Shown: positions 1-8,904 of the stretch, piece by piece
Layout of the letters: every line of letters begins with the position of its first letter
Position numbering within the stretch: the stretch's first letter is position 1
Origin: an uncultured Roseateles sp.
GTDB taxonomy: Bacteria > Pseudomonadota > Gammaproteobacteria > Burkholderiales > Burkholderiaceae
DNA: 20,835 nucleotides
Assembly (NCBI GenBank): GCA_946886855.1
Contig: CAMPJJ010000097.1
Coordinates: 1-20,835 of the forward strand
Direction: 5' to 3'
The notes under the pieces: generated by a model
The model's database searches: none
What the model saw: only the letters and a program-made list of their open reading frames with translations
Told to the model about the DNA's origin: nothing
Position numbers and translations under genes: made by a program

Positions 1-51
1 AGCGCCGATGATAGTGCGGATTCCCGTGTGAAAGTAGGTCATCGTCAGGCT
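1..51 (+). rRNA. rrf: 5S ribosomal RNA, 3' end (partial)
   Basis: The first 51 bases match the 3' half of a betaproteobacterial 5S rRNA: the GATGATAGTGCGGATTCCCG stretch, then GTGTGAAAGTAGGTCATCGTC, ending in AGGCT, which would pair with the usual 5' end GCCTGAC. The 5' part of the gene lies outside the window. The end at base 51 is set by the AGGCT that closes the terminal helix. An intrinsic terminator follows 11 bases later, as expected for the last gene of an rRNA operon. Confidence 0.93.
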
Positions 52-62
52 AATACACCGCC

Positions 63-95
63 AAACCCCTCGATCAGCAATGATCGAGGGGTTTT
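63..95 (+). terminator. Intrinsic terminator of the rRNA operon
   Basis: A perfect 14-bp stem, AAACCCCTCGATCA at 63-76 pairing with 81-94, closes a GCAA tetraloop at 77-80 and runs into TTTT then GTCTT. It lies 11 nt after the 5S rRNA end. This is the only hairpin in the window with a proper U-tract. Confidence 0.95.
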
Positions 96-292
96 GTCTT
101 TGGCGGCTCAGAATTCAAGATCGAGTTTCAACGCACGAATATCGTGGCTAGGTCGCTCGTATCGCTCGAAACCGACTTGTTGAGGTAATGTCGCTAACGG
201 CCATGGGTTGATGCCCGCCCCCTTTTGTGGGACTGTCTTTTCGCGCTCCCCCGAATAGACTGCGCTTCTCGTTTGGACGCTACGGGGAGCGT

Positions 293-3200
293 ATGCAGCG
301 ATTCTGGAATAAGGTAGGGCTGTCTTCGCTTTTGGCGCCCGCGGTCGTCGTCGCGTTGTGCTCGGGTCTACCTGCACGAGCAGTTGAAATCGCATCGGTT
401 TCTCCGCAAGGTGAGGTCGCGCAGGTTCAAAATGTGGTCGTACGTTTTAAGGTGGCGACGACGCAGCTCGGTGACCCAGCGCTTTCCGATCCTGTTTCAC
501 TGCGTTGCGGAGACGCTGGTCCCCATGGAAAGGGCCGCTGGACAAACGATCGAGAGTGGATTTTCGACTTCTCACGGCCACTGCCCGCCGGAGCGAAGTG
601 TTCGGTGGTTGCAAGCGCTGATTTCCGACCGACTGCACCCGGAGCCAGCGCGGCGTGGACGGGCCGGCGCGAATTCTCATTCCAGCTGGGCGCACCAACG
701 GTAAGGCGCATCAGCCCCTGGGAGGGCGGCAAGATTGAGGAGGACCAACGTTTCGTCCTGCAGCTGTCCGGTACGGCAAAGCTCGACACCGTCGCGCCTC
801 ACATGTGGTGTGAGTCGAAGGCGCTGGGCGAGCGAATTCCAGTTGAAATGCGCGGGGTCTTGGAGCGGGATGAGCTGCTCCACGCATTGAAGCTGGACGA
901 GGCGAAGGGGCAGAGCTGGATTCTTGTTGGGTGCACTCGTCCCCTGCCAGCCGGTGCCGAAGCGACATTGGTCTGGGGGGCTGGCATTGCGGCAGCCGCC
1001 AATGAATCCGTCCGCACGCGAACGGATCGGCGATTCCGCTTCTCAGTGCGTGCGCCGCTGACCGCTGAACTCTCTTGTGAGCGCGAACGTGCGAACGCGC
1101 CTTGCCTGCCGATTCGTCCTATCACGGTGAGTTTTTCCGAGCCGATCGCGCGGGAGATGGCATTGAAGGTCCGTCTCAAAGCGAAGGACGGAGCCGCCGT
1201 GTCTGCGTTGACGCAGACGGACCCAGACCAGCAGTCTGCCAAATGGTTATCGACGGTGCGCTTTCCTGCTCCACTGGCCGAGCAACAAGAGTATCTGCTT
1301 GAGCTCCCTGCTGGCATCAAGGATGAGAGCGGGCGACCTTTGTCCAATGGGCCCAGTTTCCCGCTGAAAGTCCGAACTTCGGATGCACCTCCGCTGGCGA
1401 AGTTTGCCGCGGCGCCTTTCGGGATCATTGAGTGGGAGCCAACTGGGTCCAGCCTGGTCCCTCTGAGCTTGCGACACGTGCAGGGTGATCTGCAGCCGCG
1501 CGCCAGCGGCCATCTGCGAATCAAAAGGCTCACAGACGATATTGAGATCCTGCGCTGGTATGGACGGATGTTCCGGCAGAACGAGTGGGAGGACCGGAAG
1601 TTTGAGTGGTTGAAGGACAGTTCCGACCTTCAATCCATGACCGTGCCTCCGCCGAACCCGGAGAAGGTCATTGATGTGATCGGCATCCCGCTGTCGCAGC
1701 CGGGCTATCACGTGCTCGAGTTGAAATCGCCGCGTCTGGGACAGGCGCTGCTCGATCCGATACAGCCGATGTTTGTGAGGACGGGGGCGCTCGTCACCAA
1801 TCTCGGGCTGCATTTCAAACTGGGTAGGGACGACAGCCTGGTCTGGGTGACTTCGCTCGACAAGGGCCGACCGTTGGAGGGCGTCCAGGTCGCGGTTTAC
1901 GACTGCCGTGGCAAGGCGCTTTGGAACGGGCGTACCGATGCCCAGGGATTGGCACGCATCGATCGACCGAACCTCGATCGTGATGGCGGAGGGGGCCAGT
2001 GCATCGCCGAATCAGGCCTGTTCATCACGGCACGCCATGCGCAGCCGGGGAAGGCATCGGATCAGTCGTTCATGTTCAGCGGGTGGAGTCGTGGCATCGA
2101 GCCCTGGCGCTTCAACGTGCCCATCGCGTGGGGAGCCGAGCGCGCCGCGCGTGCCCATACCGTCACCGATCGGCCGTTGCTTCGCGCAGGCGAGACGCTG
2201 TCGATGAAGCATTTTTTCCGCCTGGAAACCGTTCAGGGCCTGTCGGATGCGTCGCCGGATCAACTGCCGGACAAGTTGCGCGTCGTGTTCGAGGGCACGG
2301 GTGAAGACGTGGCTGCCCTGGACTTGCGTTGGCAGGGGGCCCGATATGCGCTGAGTTCATGGAAAGTGCCGGCGGAAGCCAAACTCGGTCGATATCGATT
2401 CGTCATGGAGCGCAGTGATTCGCGCGGTGGCCGACAGACCTGGGACAGCGGAAGCGTGCGCGTCGAGGAATTCCGAGTGCCGCTCGTCGATGCACGCCTC
2501 GTTCCGCCCAAGGCGCTTGTCCCTGGGGCCAAAGAGCTTTCGTGGTCTGCTCAGTTGAACTACATGGCTGGCGGTCCCATGGCGAAATCGCCGGTGGAAG
2601 TCAGCGCCATGCTGCAGCCGCGTTGGACCAATTTTCCTGGTTTCGACGACTTCGCCTTCGAATCGCCGTCGCGCGAAGGTCCGCAGGACGCTGCGCCAGG
2701 AGGTGAGATGGACGAGGGCGACGGAGAGTCCACAGGTGATGCGCCAGGGACCAGCCGCCTGGTGCTCGACAAGCTCGCGCTCCAGACCGACGCCAAGGGC
2801 GGCGCGTCGTTCAAGGTGCCCTTGAAGGGTGGCATCGACCGCCCCTTGGAATTGCGCGTCGAACTGAACTACCGTGACCCTGATGGACAGACCCACACCC
2901 GAGCGGCTTCTCAGGTGGTCTGGCCCGCCGGCGTCGTCGTCGGTCTGCGCGCGGCCACCTGGGTGGCCAATGGCCAGCCCTTGTCTGTCCAGGCGGTGGC
3001 CCTGGATACCCAGGGAAAGCCGATGGCCAACCAGAAGATCAGCATTGGCGCACGTCAGATCCAGACGCTCAGCACGCGCAAGCGGCTGGTAGGAGGCTTC
3101 TACGCCTACGAGCACCAGCGCAACCTGAAGGATCTTGGTGAACTCTGCAGTGGCAAGACCGATGCGCTCGGGCTGATGCATTGCGAGGTCAAGCTGAGTC

Positions 3201-6067
3201 AGGGCGGACAGATCGAGCTGATCGCGTCGGCCAAAGACGACGGCGGCCGCAGTGCGCAGGCGGCCCGGTCGTTGTGGGTGACGAAGGCGGGTGAACTCTG
3301 GTTCGCGCAGGACAACGACGACCGCATCGACGTCATCCCTGAACGGCGACGTTATGAGCCTGGGGAGACGGCGAGGTTCCAGGTGCGCATGCCTTACCGC
3401 GATGCGACCGCGCTGGTGACGGTCGAGCGCGAGGGCGTGTTGTACAGCGAGGTGCGGCGCCTGTCGGGCCGGGACCCGTGGCTGGAATTGAAGATCGATC
3501 GGAACTGGACGCCGAATGCGTTTGTCAGCGTGATGGTCCTGCGCGGGCGACTGCGCGAGGTCCCCTGGTATTCGTTCTTCTCCTGGGGCTGGCGCGAGCC
3601 GACGAACTGGTGGCGGGAGTGGCGCGCCTCCGGAGACTATCAGGCCCCCACCGCCATGGTCGATCTGTCCAAGCCGTCGTTCAAGCTCGGCATGGCGGCG
3701 ATCGAGATTGGTCAGGCCAAGCACCGGTTGCAGGTGGAGGTCGTGCCGCAGCAGGCGCAGTACGGCGTGAGGCAGAGTGCGCAGGTGAAGCTGCGGGTGA
3801 CCCAGGATGGCAAGCCGGTGCCGGATGCTCAGATCGCATTCGCCGCGGTCGATGAGGGCCTGCTGGCGCTCGCGCCGAATTCGAGCTGGAAGTTGCTGGA
3901 CGGCATGATCCAGACGCGTCCGTGGGGCGTGACGACAGCGACCGGGCACAGCGAGATCATCGGCCGGCGACATTACGGTCGGAAAGCCGTGGCCGCTGGC
4001 GGCGGAGGCGGCTTCGCCACCCGGGAGCTGTTCGACACGTTGTTGACCTGGCAGCCGCTGGTGACGGTCGACGCGCAGGGCGAGGCGCTCGTGCGCGTGC
4101 CGCTGAACGATTCGCTCACGCGCTTCCGGCTGGTGGCCGTGGCCGACGCGCCGGGACAGCGCTTCGGCACGGGCGAGGGCAGCATCAACGTCAGCCAGGA
4201 CCTGCAGCTGCTGTCCGGCTTGCCGCCGCTGGTGCGCGAAGGCGATCGGGTGCAGGCCATGCTCACGCTGCGCAATGCCACGAGTCGCGCGATGGACCTC
4301 CGGGTATCGCTGACCGGCAAGGCGAGCGGCGAGAGCGGCGAGCAGCCCGTGCCGACCGATCCGCGCGTCGTGAAGCTCGCCCCCGGCCAGGCACAGGAAC
4401 TGGCTTGGGACGTCGTGGTCCCGGAGGGCGTCCAACGCATCGTCTGGGAAGCATTGGCACAGGAGCAGGGCGGCGGCGCGAAGGACGCCATGCGGACCAC
4501 GCAGGCCGTTCAGCCGGCGGTCCCCGTGCGCGTGTTGCAGGGGACGCTGCGTCAGCTGGACGTGCCGATCAGCATCCCCGTCGCCGTGCCTGCGGATGCA
4601 TTGCCGGCCCAGGGGGTCAAGCGCGGCGGACTCGAGATCGGCCTGCAACCGAAGTTGTCGACGGCTCTGCCGGGTATCCGTCGCTATTTCGAGCAGTATC
4701 CGTACACCTGCCTGGAACAGCAGAGCTCGAAATACATCGCGCTGCATGACGCTGCCTCCTGGGAGGGCCTGATGGGGCAGTTGTCGACGTATCAGGACGC
4801 CGACGGACTTTTCGCCTACTTCCCGCTGTCACGGCATCTGACGCAAGGCAGCGACGTGCTGACCGCCCATTTGCTCTCGGTCGCGCAGGAAGCGGGCCGA
4901 CCCTTGCCGGCGGCGCAACTGGGCAAGGCCCTCGAGGGGCTGGCCGCCTTCGTCGAGGGGCGACTGGAGCGTCGCCACTGGTCGCCTCGCCCGGATGACG
5001 AGCCTCGGCGCATTGCGGCGCTGGCCACCCTGGCGCGCTACGGGAAGGCAACGCCTCGCCAGCTGGGCACCGTGGACGGCCGCAACCTGAGTACCTGGCC
5101 GACCCATGTCGTCGTCGACTGGCTGGTCCTGCACCAGCGGATGACCGATGCACCCGACCGCATCGCCCAGATCGCCGCCGCACAGAACCAGCTGCGGAGC
5201 CGATTGAGCTTCGCGGGCACGACACTGCGCTTCGTCAACGAAGAGTCCGACGCCTGGTGGTGGCTGATGGGCAGCGGCGACGCCACGGCGGCGCGTGCGA
5301 TCCTGGCGCTGGTCGATGATCCGGGATGGAAGGAAGACCTGCCTCGGCTGGTCGTCGGCACACTCGCTCGCCAGGAGCGAGGCGCCTGGTTCAACACGAC
5401 GGCGAATCTGTGGGGCGCCTTGGCGCTGGAGAAATTCTCGGCGCGTTTCGAATCGCAGCCCGTGAAGGGAAAGACCGAGGCCAAGCTGGGCGGTGCCGGC
5501 GTGGCGCTCGACTGGGCGGCCAAGCCGGAGGGCGGCGCCCTGCGGCTGCCGTGGCCGGCCGCCGGCAACGGCACGCTGACCCTGGCGCAGTCGGGCGAGG
5601 GCAGACCCTGGGCCACCGTGCAGGCCTTGTCCGCCCTCCCGTTGAAGGCGCCGCTCAGTGCCGGCTACACGATCAAGCGCACGATCACCGCCGTCTCGCA
5701 GAAGGCGGCGCCGCGATGGTCGCGGGGCGACGTGATGCGGGTGCGGCTGGAGATCGATGCGGCCGCCGACATGTCGTGGGTGGTGCTCAGCGATCCGCTG
5801 CCCACAGGCGCGGCGGTCGTCGAGGGCACGATCGACACGCAGGGCGAGCGCGCCGAGGGCCAGGCCTGGCCCAGCTTCATCGAACGCAGCTTCACGGCGT
5901 GGCGCGCCTATTTCGGCTACCTGCCGCGCGGCAAGCATGTCCTCGAGTACACGGTCCGGCTGAACAACGCCGGACGCTTCCAGATGCCCAGCACGCGTGC
6001 CGAGGCGATGTATTCGCCGGACCGATTCGGAGAGGTGCCGAACGCGACCATGGAGGTGCAGCCTTGA
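293..6067 (+). CDS. Alpha-2-macroglobulin family periplasmic protease inhibitor, thioester type (YfhM-like)
   Basis: Bacterial alpha-2-macroglobulin of 1924 residues. The family traps proteases: cleavage of a bait region exposes a thioester that covalently captures the attacker. The start is placed at ATG 293 because GGGGAG (285-290) lies just upstream and residues 1-30 form a signal peptide ending PARA before VEIA; an in-frame start at 227 would only add a non-hydrophobic stretch. No canonical lipobox is present (VALC at the cysteine), unlike E. coli YfhM, so a soluble periplasmic form is likely. Repeated MG-type beta domains fill the N-terminal 1200 residues, with an acidic Gly/Asp/Glu-rich insert at about 791-821. 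A Gly-rich run near 1235 precedes the conserved RELFDTLLTW (1244 on) and the PLNDSLTRFRLVAVADA block. The thioester motif C1473-L-E-Q1476 sits in YPYTCLEQ, followed by the DADGLFAYFP and GSDVLTAHLL helices of the thioester domain. It is longer than E. coli YfhM (about 1650). The gene overlaps pbpC downstream. The first 1.5 kb is clearly lower in GC than the rest. Confidence 0.95.
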   Translation: MQRFWNKVGLSSLLAPAVVVALCSGLPARAVEIASVSPQGEVAQVQNVVVRFKVATTQLGDPALSDPVSLRCGDAGPHGKGRWTNDREWIFDFSRPLPAGAKCSVVASADFRPTAPGASAAWTGRREFSFQLGAPTVRRISPWEGGKIEEDQRFVLQLSGTAKLDTVAPHMWCESKALGERIPVEMRGVLERDELLHALKLDEAKGQSWILVGCTRPLPAGAEATLVWGAGIAAAANESVRTRTDRRFRFSVRAPLTAELSCERERANAPCLPIRPITVSFSEPIAREMALKVRLKAKDGAAVSALTQTDPDQQSAKWLSTVRFPAPLAEQQEYLLELPAGIKDESGRPLSNGPSFPLKVRTSDAPPLAKFAAAPFGIIEWEPTGSSLVPLSLRHVQGDLQPRASGHLRIKRLTDDIEILRWYGRMFRQNEWEDRKFEWLKDSSDLQSMTVPPPNPEKVIDVIGIPLSQPGYHVLELKSPRLGQALLDPIQPMFVRTGALVTNLGLHFKLGRDDSLVWVTSLDKGRPLEGVQVAVYDCRGKALWNGRTDAQGLARIDRPNLDRDGGGGQCIAESGLFITARHAQPGKASDQSFMFSGWSRGIEPWRFNVPIAWGAERAARAHTVTDRPLLRAGETLSMKHFFRLETVQGLSDASPDQLPDKLRVVFEGTGEDVAALDLRWQGARYALSSWKVPAEAKLGRYRFVMERSDSRGGRQTWDSGSVRVEEFRVPLVDARLVPPKALVPGAKELSWSAQLNYMAGGPMAKSPVEVSAMLQPRWTNFPGFDDFAFESPSREGPQDAAPGGEMDEGDGESTGDAPGTSRLVLDKLALQTDAKGGASFKVPLKGGIDRPLELRVELNYRDPDGQTHTRAASQVVWPAGVVVGLRAATWVANGQPLSVQAVALDTQGKPMANQKISIGARQIQTLSTRKRLVGGFYAYEHQRNLKDLGELCSGKTDALGLMHCEVKLSQGGQIELIASAKDDGGRSAQAARSLWVTKAGELWFAQDNDDRIDVIPERRRYEPGETARFQVRMPYRDATALVTVEREGVLYSEVRRLSGRDPWLELKIDRNWTPNAFVSVMVLRGRLREVPWYSFFSWGWREPTNWWREWRASGDYQAPTAMVDLSKPSFKLGMAAIEIGQAKHRLQVEVVPQQAQYGVRQSAQVKLRVTQDGKPVPDAQIAFAAVDEGLLALAPNSSWKLLDGMIQTRPWGVTTATGHSEIIGRRHYGRKAVAAGGGGGFATRELFDTLLTWQPLVTVDAQGEALVRVPLNDSLTRFRLVAVADAPGQRFGTGEGSINVSQDLQLLSGLPPLVREGDRVQAMLTLRNATSRAMDLRVSLTGKASGESGEQPVPTDPRVVKLAPGQAQELAWDVVVPEGVQRIVWEALAQEQGGGAKDAMRTTQAVQPAVPVRVLQGTLRQLDVPISIPVAVPADALPAQGVKRGGLEIGLQPKLSTALPGIRRYFEQYPYTCLEQQSSKYIALHDAASWEGLMGQLSTYQDADGLFAYFPLSRHLTQGSDVLTAHLLSVAQEAGRPLPAAQLGKALEGLAAFVEGRLERRHWSPRPDDEPRRIAALATLARYGKATPRQLGTVDGRNLSTWPTHVVVDWLVLHQRMTDAPDRIAQIAAAQNQLRSRLSFAGTTLRFVNEESDAWWWLMGSGDATAARAILALVDDPGWKEDLPRLVVGTLARQERGAWFNTTANLWGALALEKFSARFESQPVKGKTEAKLGGAGVALDWAAKPEGGALRLPWPAAGNGTLTLAQSGEGRPWATVQALSALPLKAPLSAGYTIKRTITAVSQKAAPRWSRGDVMRVRLEIDAAADMSWVVLSDPLPTGAAVVEGTIDTQGERAEGQAWPSFIERSFTAWRAYFGYLPRGKHVLEYTVRLNNAGRFQMPSTRAEAMYSPDRFGEVPNATMEVQP
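6052..6057 (+). promoter_or_regulatory. Ribosome binding site that fixes the TTG start of pbpC
   Basis: A full GGAGGT lies 6 nt before TTG 6064, inside the last codons of the macroglobulin gene. It is what supports the rare TTG start. The stop TGA at 6065-6067 and the TTG overlap as TTGA, an arrangement that favours translational coupling. Confidence 0.8.
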
Positions 6068-8343
6068 ATCTGCCGGGCGTCGCGCGTCTGGGCAGCCTGG
6101 CGCGATGGCGACGGGCGGTCGCCCTCGTGCTCGTTGGCGCAGGGGCCGCCGCCGCGGTTCGGGCAGAAGCCTTGCCGTCGTTCTCACAGACGCGCGCTTC
6201 GCACCCGTTGTCGGACTTCCAGCTGCTCGACCGCCGCGGTGAACCGCTGCAGACCTTGCGCGTGGATCCCCAGCGCCGTGTGCTCGCCTGGGTGCCGCTG
6301 GACCAGATGTCGCCGTCGCTGCTGCAGGCGATGCTGCTGTCCGAGGACCAGCATTTCTACGAGCACAGCGGCGTCGACTGGTCGGCCGTCGCCGCAAGTG
6401 CCTGGGCCAACGTGTGGAACACCCGCACGCGGGGCGCGTCGACGGTGACGATGCAGCTGGCCGGCCTGCTCGACGGCGATCTGAGCCGGCGCGGCGGTCG
6501 CAGCGTGACGCAGAAGCTGGGCCAGGCGTGGGTCGCCGGGCGGTTGGAGAAGCGATGGACCAAGTCCCAGATCCTTGAGGCCTATCTGAATCGCGTGCCA
6601 CTGCGCGGCGAACTCATCGGCGTCCCCGCGGCGGCGCAGTCGCTTTTCGGAAAGCGGCCGGGGGGGCTCGATGCGCGCGAATCGGCACTGCTCGCTGCGA
6701 TGCTGCGCGGGCCGAACGCGCCGGTCGAGACACTGGCGACGCGCGCCTGCGGCGTGCTGCGCGCGATGCGCCAGGGCTGCGACGGCCTCGTCGATGAGGT
6801 GGGGGCCGTGTTGCGGCGCAAGGGGCTGGTGTTGGCGGATGCGCCGCAGTGGGCGCCGCATTACGCGCGTCTCGCGCTTCGTCCGGAGGGGCCGCCGGCG
6901 CAACGCAGCACGCTGGATGCGACCTGGCAGCGGGTCGCGGTGCAGGCGCTGCGGCGGCATCTGGCGGAGCTGGCCGGTCGGCAGGTCGAGGATGGCGCGG
7001 TGCTCGTGCTCGACAACGCCAGCGGCGAGGTTCGCGTCTGGGTCGGATCGAGCGGCAGTCAGCTGTCGGACGCGGCTCAGGTGGACCACGTGCTGGCGCG
7101 CCGGCAACCCGGATCGACGCTCAAGCCCTTCCTGTATGAGCTGGCGATCGAGCGCCGCCTGATCACTGCGGCGAGCCTGCTGGACGACTCGCCGGCGCAG
7201 GTCGCGACTGCGGCGGGCTTGTACCTGCCCCAGAACTACGACAAGCAGTACCGCGGCTGGATCAGCGCGCGCGCGTCGCTCGGGAACAGCCTCAACGTGC
7301 CGGCCGTGCGGCTGTCGCTGATGCTCACGCCGGAGGCTGTCTTCGAGCGGCTCAATGCGCTGGGCCTGCAGCTGCCGGAGACCGGCGGGTTCTACGGCCC
7401 GTCGCTGGCACTGGGAAGCGCGGACGTGACCCTGCTGGCCCTGACCAATGCGTATCGCGCGTTGGCGAACGGCGGACGGTACGCGCCGCCGCACCTGCCG
7501 CGGGACAATCCCCGACCGCAGGGAGAGGCCCGGCGAGGCGACGCCCGCCAGGTCGCCGATCCGAGGGCCAGTTTCATCGTCGGAGACATCCTGGCGGACA
7601 ACAGCGCCCGTGCATTGACCTTCGGACTGTCGAGCGCGCTGGCGCTGCCATTCCCGGCATCGGTGAAGACGGGGACGAGCAAGGACATGCGCGACAACTG
7701 GTGCATCGGCTGGACCAGCCGGTTCACGGTCGGGGTCTGGGTCGGCAATTCGAGCGGCGAGGCGATGCACCAGGTCTCGGGCGTGAGCGGCGCGGCCCCG
7801 GTCTGGCGCGAGGTCATGCTGGCGCTTCATGCGGGCGGTGTCCCGTCGACGACCAGACCGCCGGCCGGCGTCGTTCCCCAGGACACGCGATTCGACGGCG
7901 GCCAGGAACCCTCGCGGCGCGAGTGGTTCATGGCGGGCACCGAGCAGGCGGTCATCCGGGCTGCCGGCACCTCCCTGGCACTTCGCAATCCCGTCGATGG
8001 CGCGATCTATGCGCTGGACCCGGACATCCCGCCGATGGCGCAGCGCCTCCGATTCGCTCATGACGGACAACTCGAGCATGGCGCCGTCGCGGGTTGGCAG
8101 CTCGATGGCCGCGTCATCGGACGCGGCGCGTCCTTGGATTGGCTGCCGATGCCGGGGCGGCACGAACTCGCGCTGCTCGACGGCAACGGACGCGTGCTGC
8201 AACGCGTGCGCTTCGAAGTCCGGGGAGCGGGCCTGCGGCCTGCAGCCGCGCGCGCGTCCGAGGTCGACTCCCGTCCCCCCATTCCGCAAGTCAACCGTCC
8301 CAGGGCGCAGTTCGTCGCCGACCCCTGGCGGCCTGGGCGCTGA
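6064..8343 (+). CDS. pbpC: Penicillin-binding protein 1C, bifunctional glycosyltransferase/transpeptidase
   Basis: Class A penicillin-binding protein of 759 residues (E. coli PbpC is about 770). It polymerises lipid II in the periplasm, and the second domain would cross-link peptides. A hydrophobic N-terminal segment (about 18-34) acts as membrane anchor, possibly cleavable after AEA. The GT51 domain shows the catalytic E94-DQHFYEHSG, the GASTVTMQLA motif and the ILEAYLN segment. The transpeptidase shows S351-T-L-K354, S409-L-N411 and K535-T-G-T-S. The C-terminal 90 residues (after FMAGTEQ) match the PBP1C-specific C-terminal domain (BiPBP_C type). All catalytic residues are present. The TTG start is chosen from the GGAGGT 6 nt upstream and the 4-nt overlap with the macroglobulin stop; the open frame extends further upstream but only as an out-of-frame reading of that gene. 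Co-occurrence of macroglobulin and pbpC is well known and implies joint action in envelope defence or repair. Confidence 0.96.
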   Translation: MNLPGVARLGSLARWRRAVALVLVGAGAAAAVRAEALPSFSQTRASHPLSDFQLLDRRGEPLQTLRVDPQRRVLAWVPLDQMSPSLLQAMLLSEDQHFYEHSGVDWSAVAASAWANVWNTRTRGASTVTMQLAGLLDGDLSRRGGRSVTQKLGQAWVAGRLEKRWTKSQILEAYLNRVPLRGELIGVPAAAQSLFGKRPGGLDARESALLAAMLRGPNAPVETLATRACGVLRAMRQGCDGLVDEVGAVLRRKGLVLADAPQWAPHYARLALRPEGPPAQRSTLDATWQRVAVQALRRHLAELAGRQVEDGAVLVLDNASGEVRVWVGSSGSQLSDAAQVDHVLARRQPGSTLKPFLYELAIERRLITAASLLDDSPAQVATAAGLYLPQNYDKQYRGWISARASLGNSLNVPAVRLSLMLTPEAVFERLNALGLQLPETGGFYGPSLALGSADVTLLALTNAYRALANGGRYAPPHLPRDNPRPQGEARRGDARQVADPRASFIVGDILADNSARALTFGLSSALALPFPASVKTGTSKDMRDNWCIGWTSRFTVGVWVGNSSGEAMHQVSGVSGAAPVWREVMLALHAGGVPSTTRPPAGVVPQDTRFDGGQEPSRREWFMAGTEQAVIRAAGTSLALRNPVDGAIYALDPDIPPMAQRLRFAHDGQLEHGAVAGWQLDGRVIGRGASLDWLPMPGRHELALLDGNGRVLQRVRFEVRGAGLRPAAARASEVDSRPPIPQVNRPRAQFVADPWRPGR

Positions 8344-8395
8344 CTTTCGATACTCCTGCCATCGTCGCTAAGATGCAGATGTGCGCGGGGAGACC

Positions 8396-8701
8396 ATGCA
8401 GAACCGACAACAACAAGCGCTGAACGCCAACCGGCCCCTCTGGAGGGTGCTGGGCGTGGCCGTGCTCGGTGCCGCCTTGGGGGTGCCTGCCGCCCCCGCC
8501 CAGGCGAGCGAAGTGGTCAAGCTGGCGCGGCTGCTGATCACGGGCAAGCGCCAGCCGAGCCGACCGCCCGCGCCGCAACCGGCTCCCCCCGATCGTGGCA
8601 CCGAGTCGTCCGCGCAGCCTCAGACCCGTGCGTCCGACGTCGAACTTCACGCCCAGACCCAGCGCCGCAGTGCCGACGGGTCGGTGATCTCGATGGATTG
8701 A
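8396..8701 (+). CDS. Small exported protein of unknown function
   Basis: A 101-residue protein starting at ATG 8396, with CGGGGAGA just upstream; a GTG five codons earlier (8381) is in frame but has no ribosome binding site. Residues 1-36 form a signal peptide (positively charged start, then LWRVLGVAVLGAALGV, ending PAQA before SEV). The mature part is short: a helix-like SEVVKLARLLITGKR, then a Pro/Gln/Ala-rich, probably disordered tail. I do not recognise the family. It follows pbpC by 52 bp on the same strand with no terminator between, so it is probably the last gene of the macroglobulin-pbpC operon and acts in the periplasm. Confidence 0.75.
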   Translation: MQNRQQQALNANRPLWRVLGVAVLGAALGVPAAPAQASEVVKLARLLITGKRQPSRPPAPQPAPPDRGTESSAQPQTRASDVELHAQTQRRSADGSVISMD

Positions 8702-8707
8702 GTGCAC

Positions 8708-8733
8708 CAATCTGCCGCATCCACGGCAGATTG
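8708..8733 (+). terminator. Hairpin after the envelope operon, possible terminator
   Basis: A perfect 10-bp stem, CAATCTGCCG (8708-8717) pairing with 8724-8733, encloses the loop CATCCA and starts 6 nt after the stop of the small exported protein. There is no U-tract (CTCCCC follows). It may be a weak or factor-assisted terminator or an mRNA-stabilising 3' hairpin. Confidence 0.5.
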
Positions 8734-8830
8734 CTCCCCAACTCACGGCATCGCCGCACCAGCTCGGCACGTCGCGCCTGATCGCCGTGCGATCAACGAA
8801 GTGAGTCTCGGAAAGCGTGCGTTTCTCCCC

Positions 8831-8859
8831 CTGACAAGGTCGTCGACGCGGGCCACACT
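8831..8859 (+). promoter_or_regulatory. Possible sigma-70 promoter for the Cache-CheW gene
   Basis: CTGACA (8831-8836) and CACACT (8854-8859) are separated by 17 bp; the -35 matches 5 of 6 consensus bases and the -10 only 3 of 6. The site is 45 bp before the start codon. I saw no flagellar sigma-28 promoter. Weak evidence. Confidence 0.25.
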
Positions 8860-8904
8860 GCCGCGCGTCGCCTCACGAGGGCGTGATCGTTGGGAGGAAA
8901 AGAA

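Noticed and set aside
108..395. A 95-codon minus-strand frame covering the space after the rRNA terminator
   Set aside because: It overlaps the signal-peptide region of the macroglobulin, has no ribosome binding site, an Arg-rich unstructured start and no recognisable domain.
2357..4747. A 796-codon minus-strand open frame opposite the macroglobulin gene
   Set aside because: It is rich in Arg, His, Gln and Leu without domains, as expected for the antisense of a GC-rich gene; the plus strand has clear family motifs.
5326..6063. A long N-terminal extension of PbpC
   Set aside because: It overlaps the C-terminal part of the macroglobulin in another frame, lacks protein-like composition, and would bury the membrane anchor; TTG 6064 has an ideal ribosome binding site.
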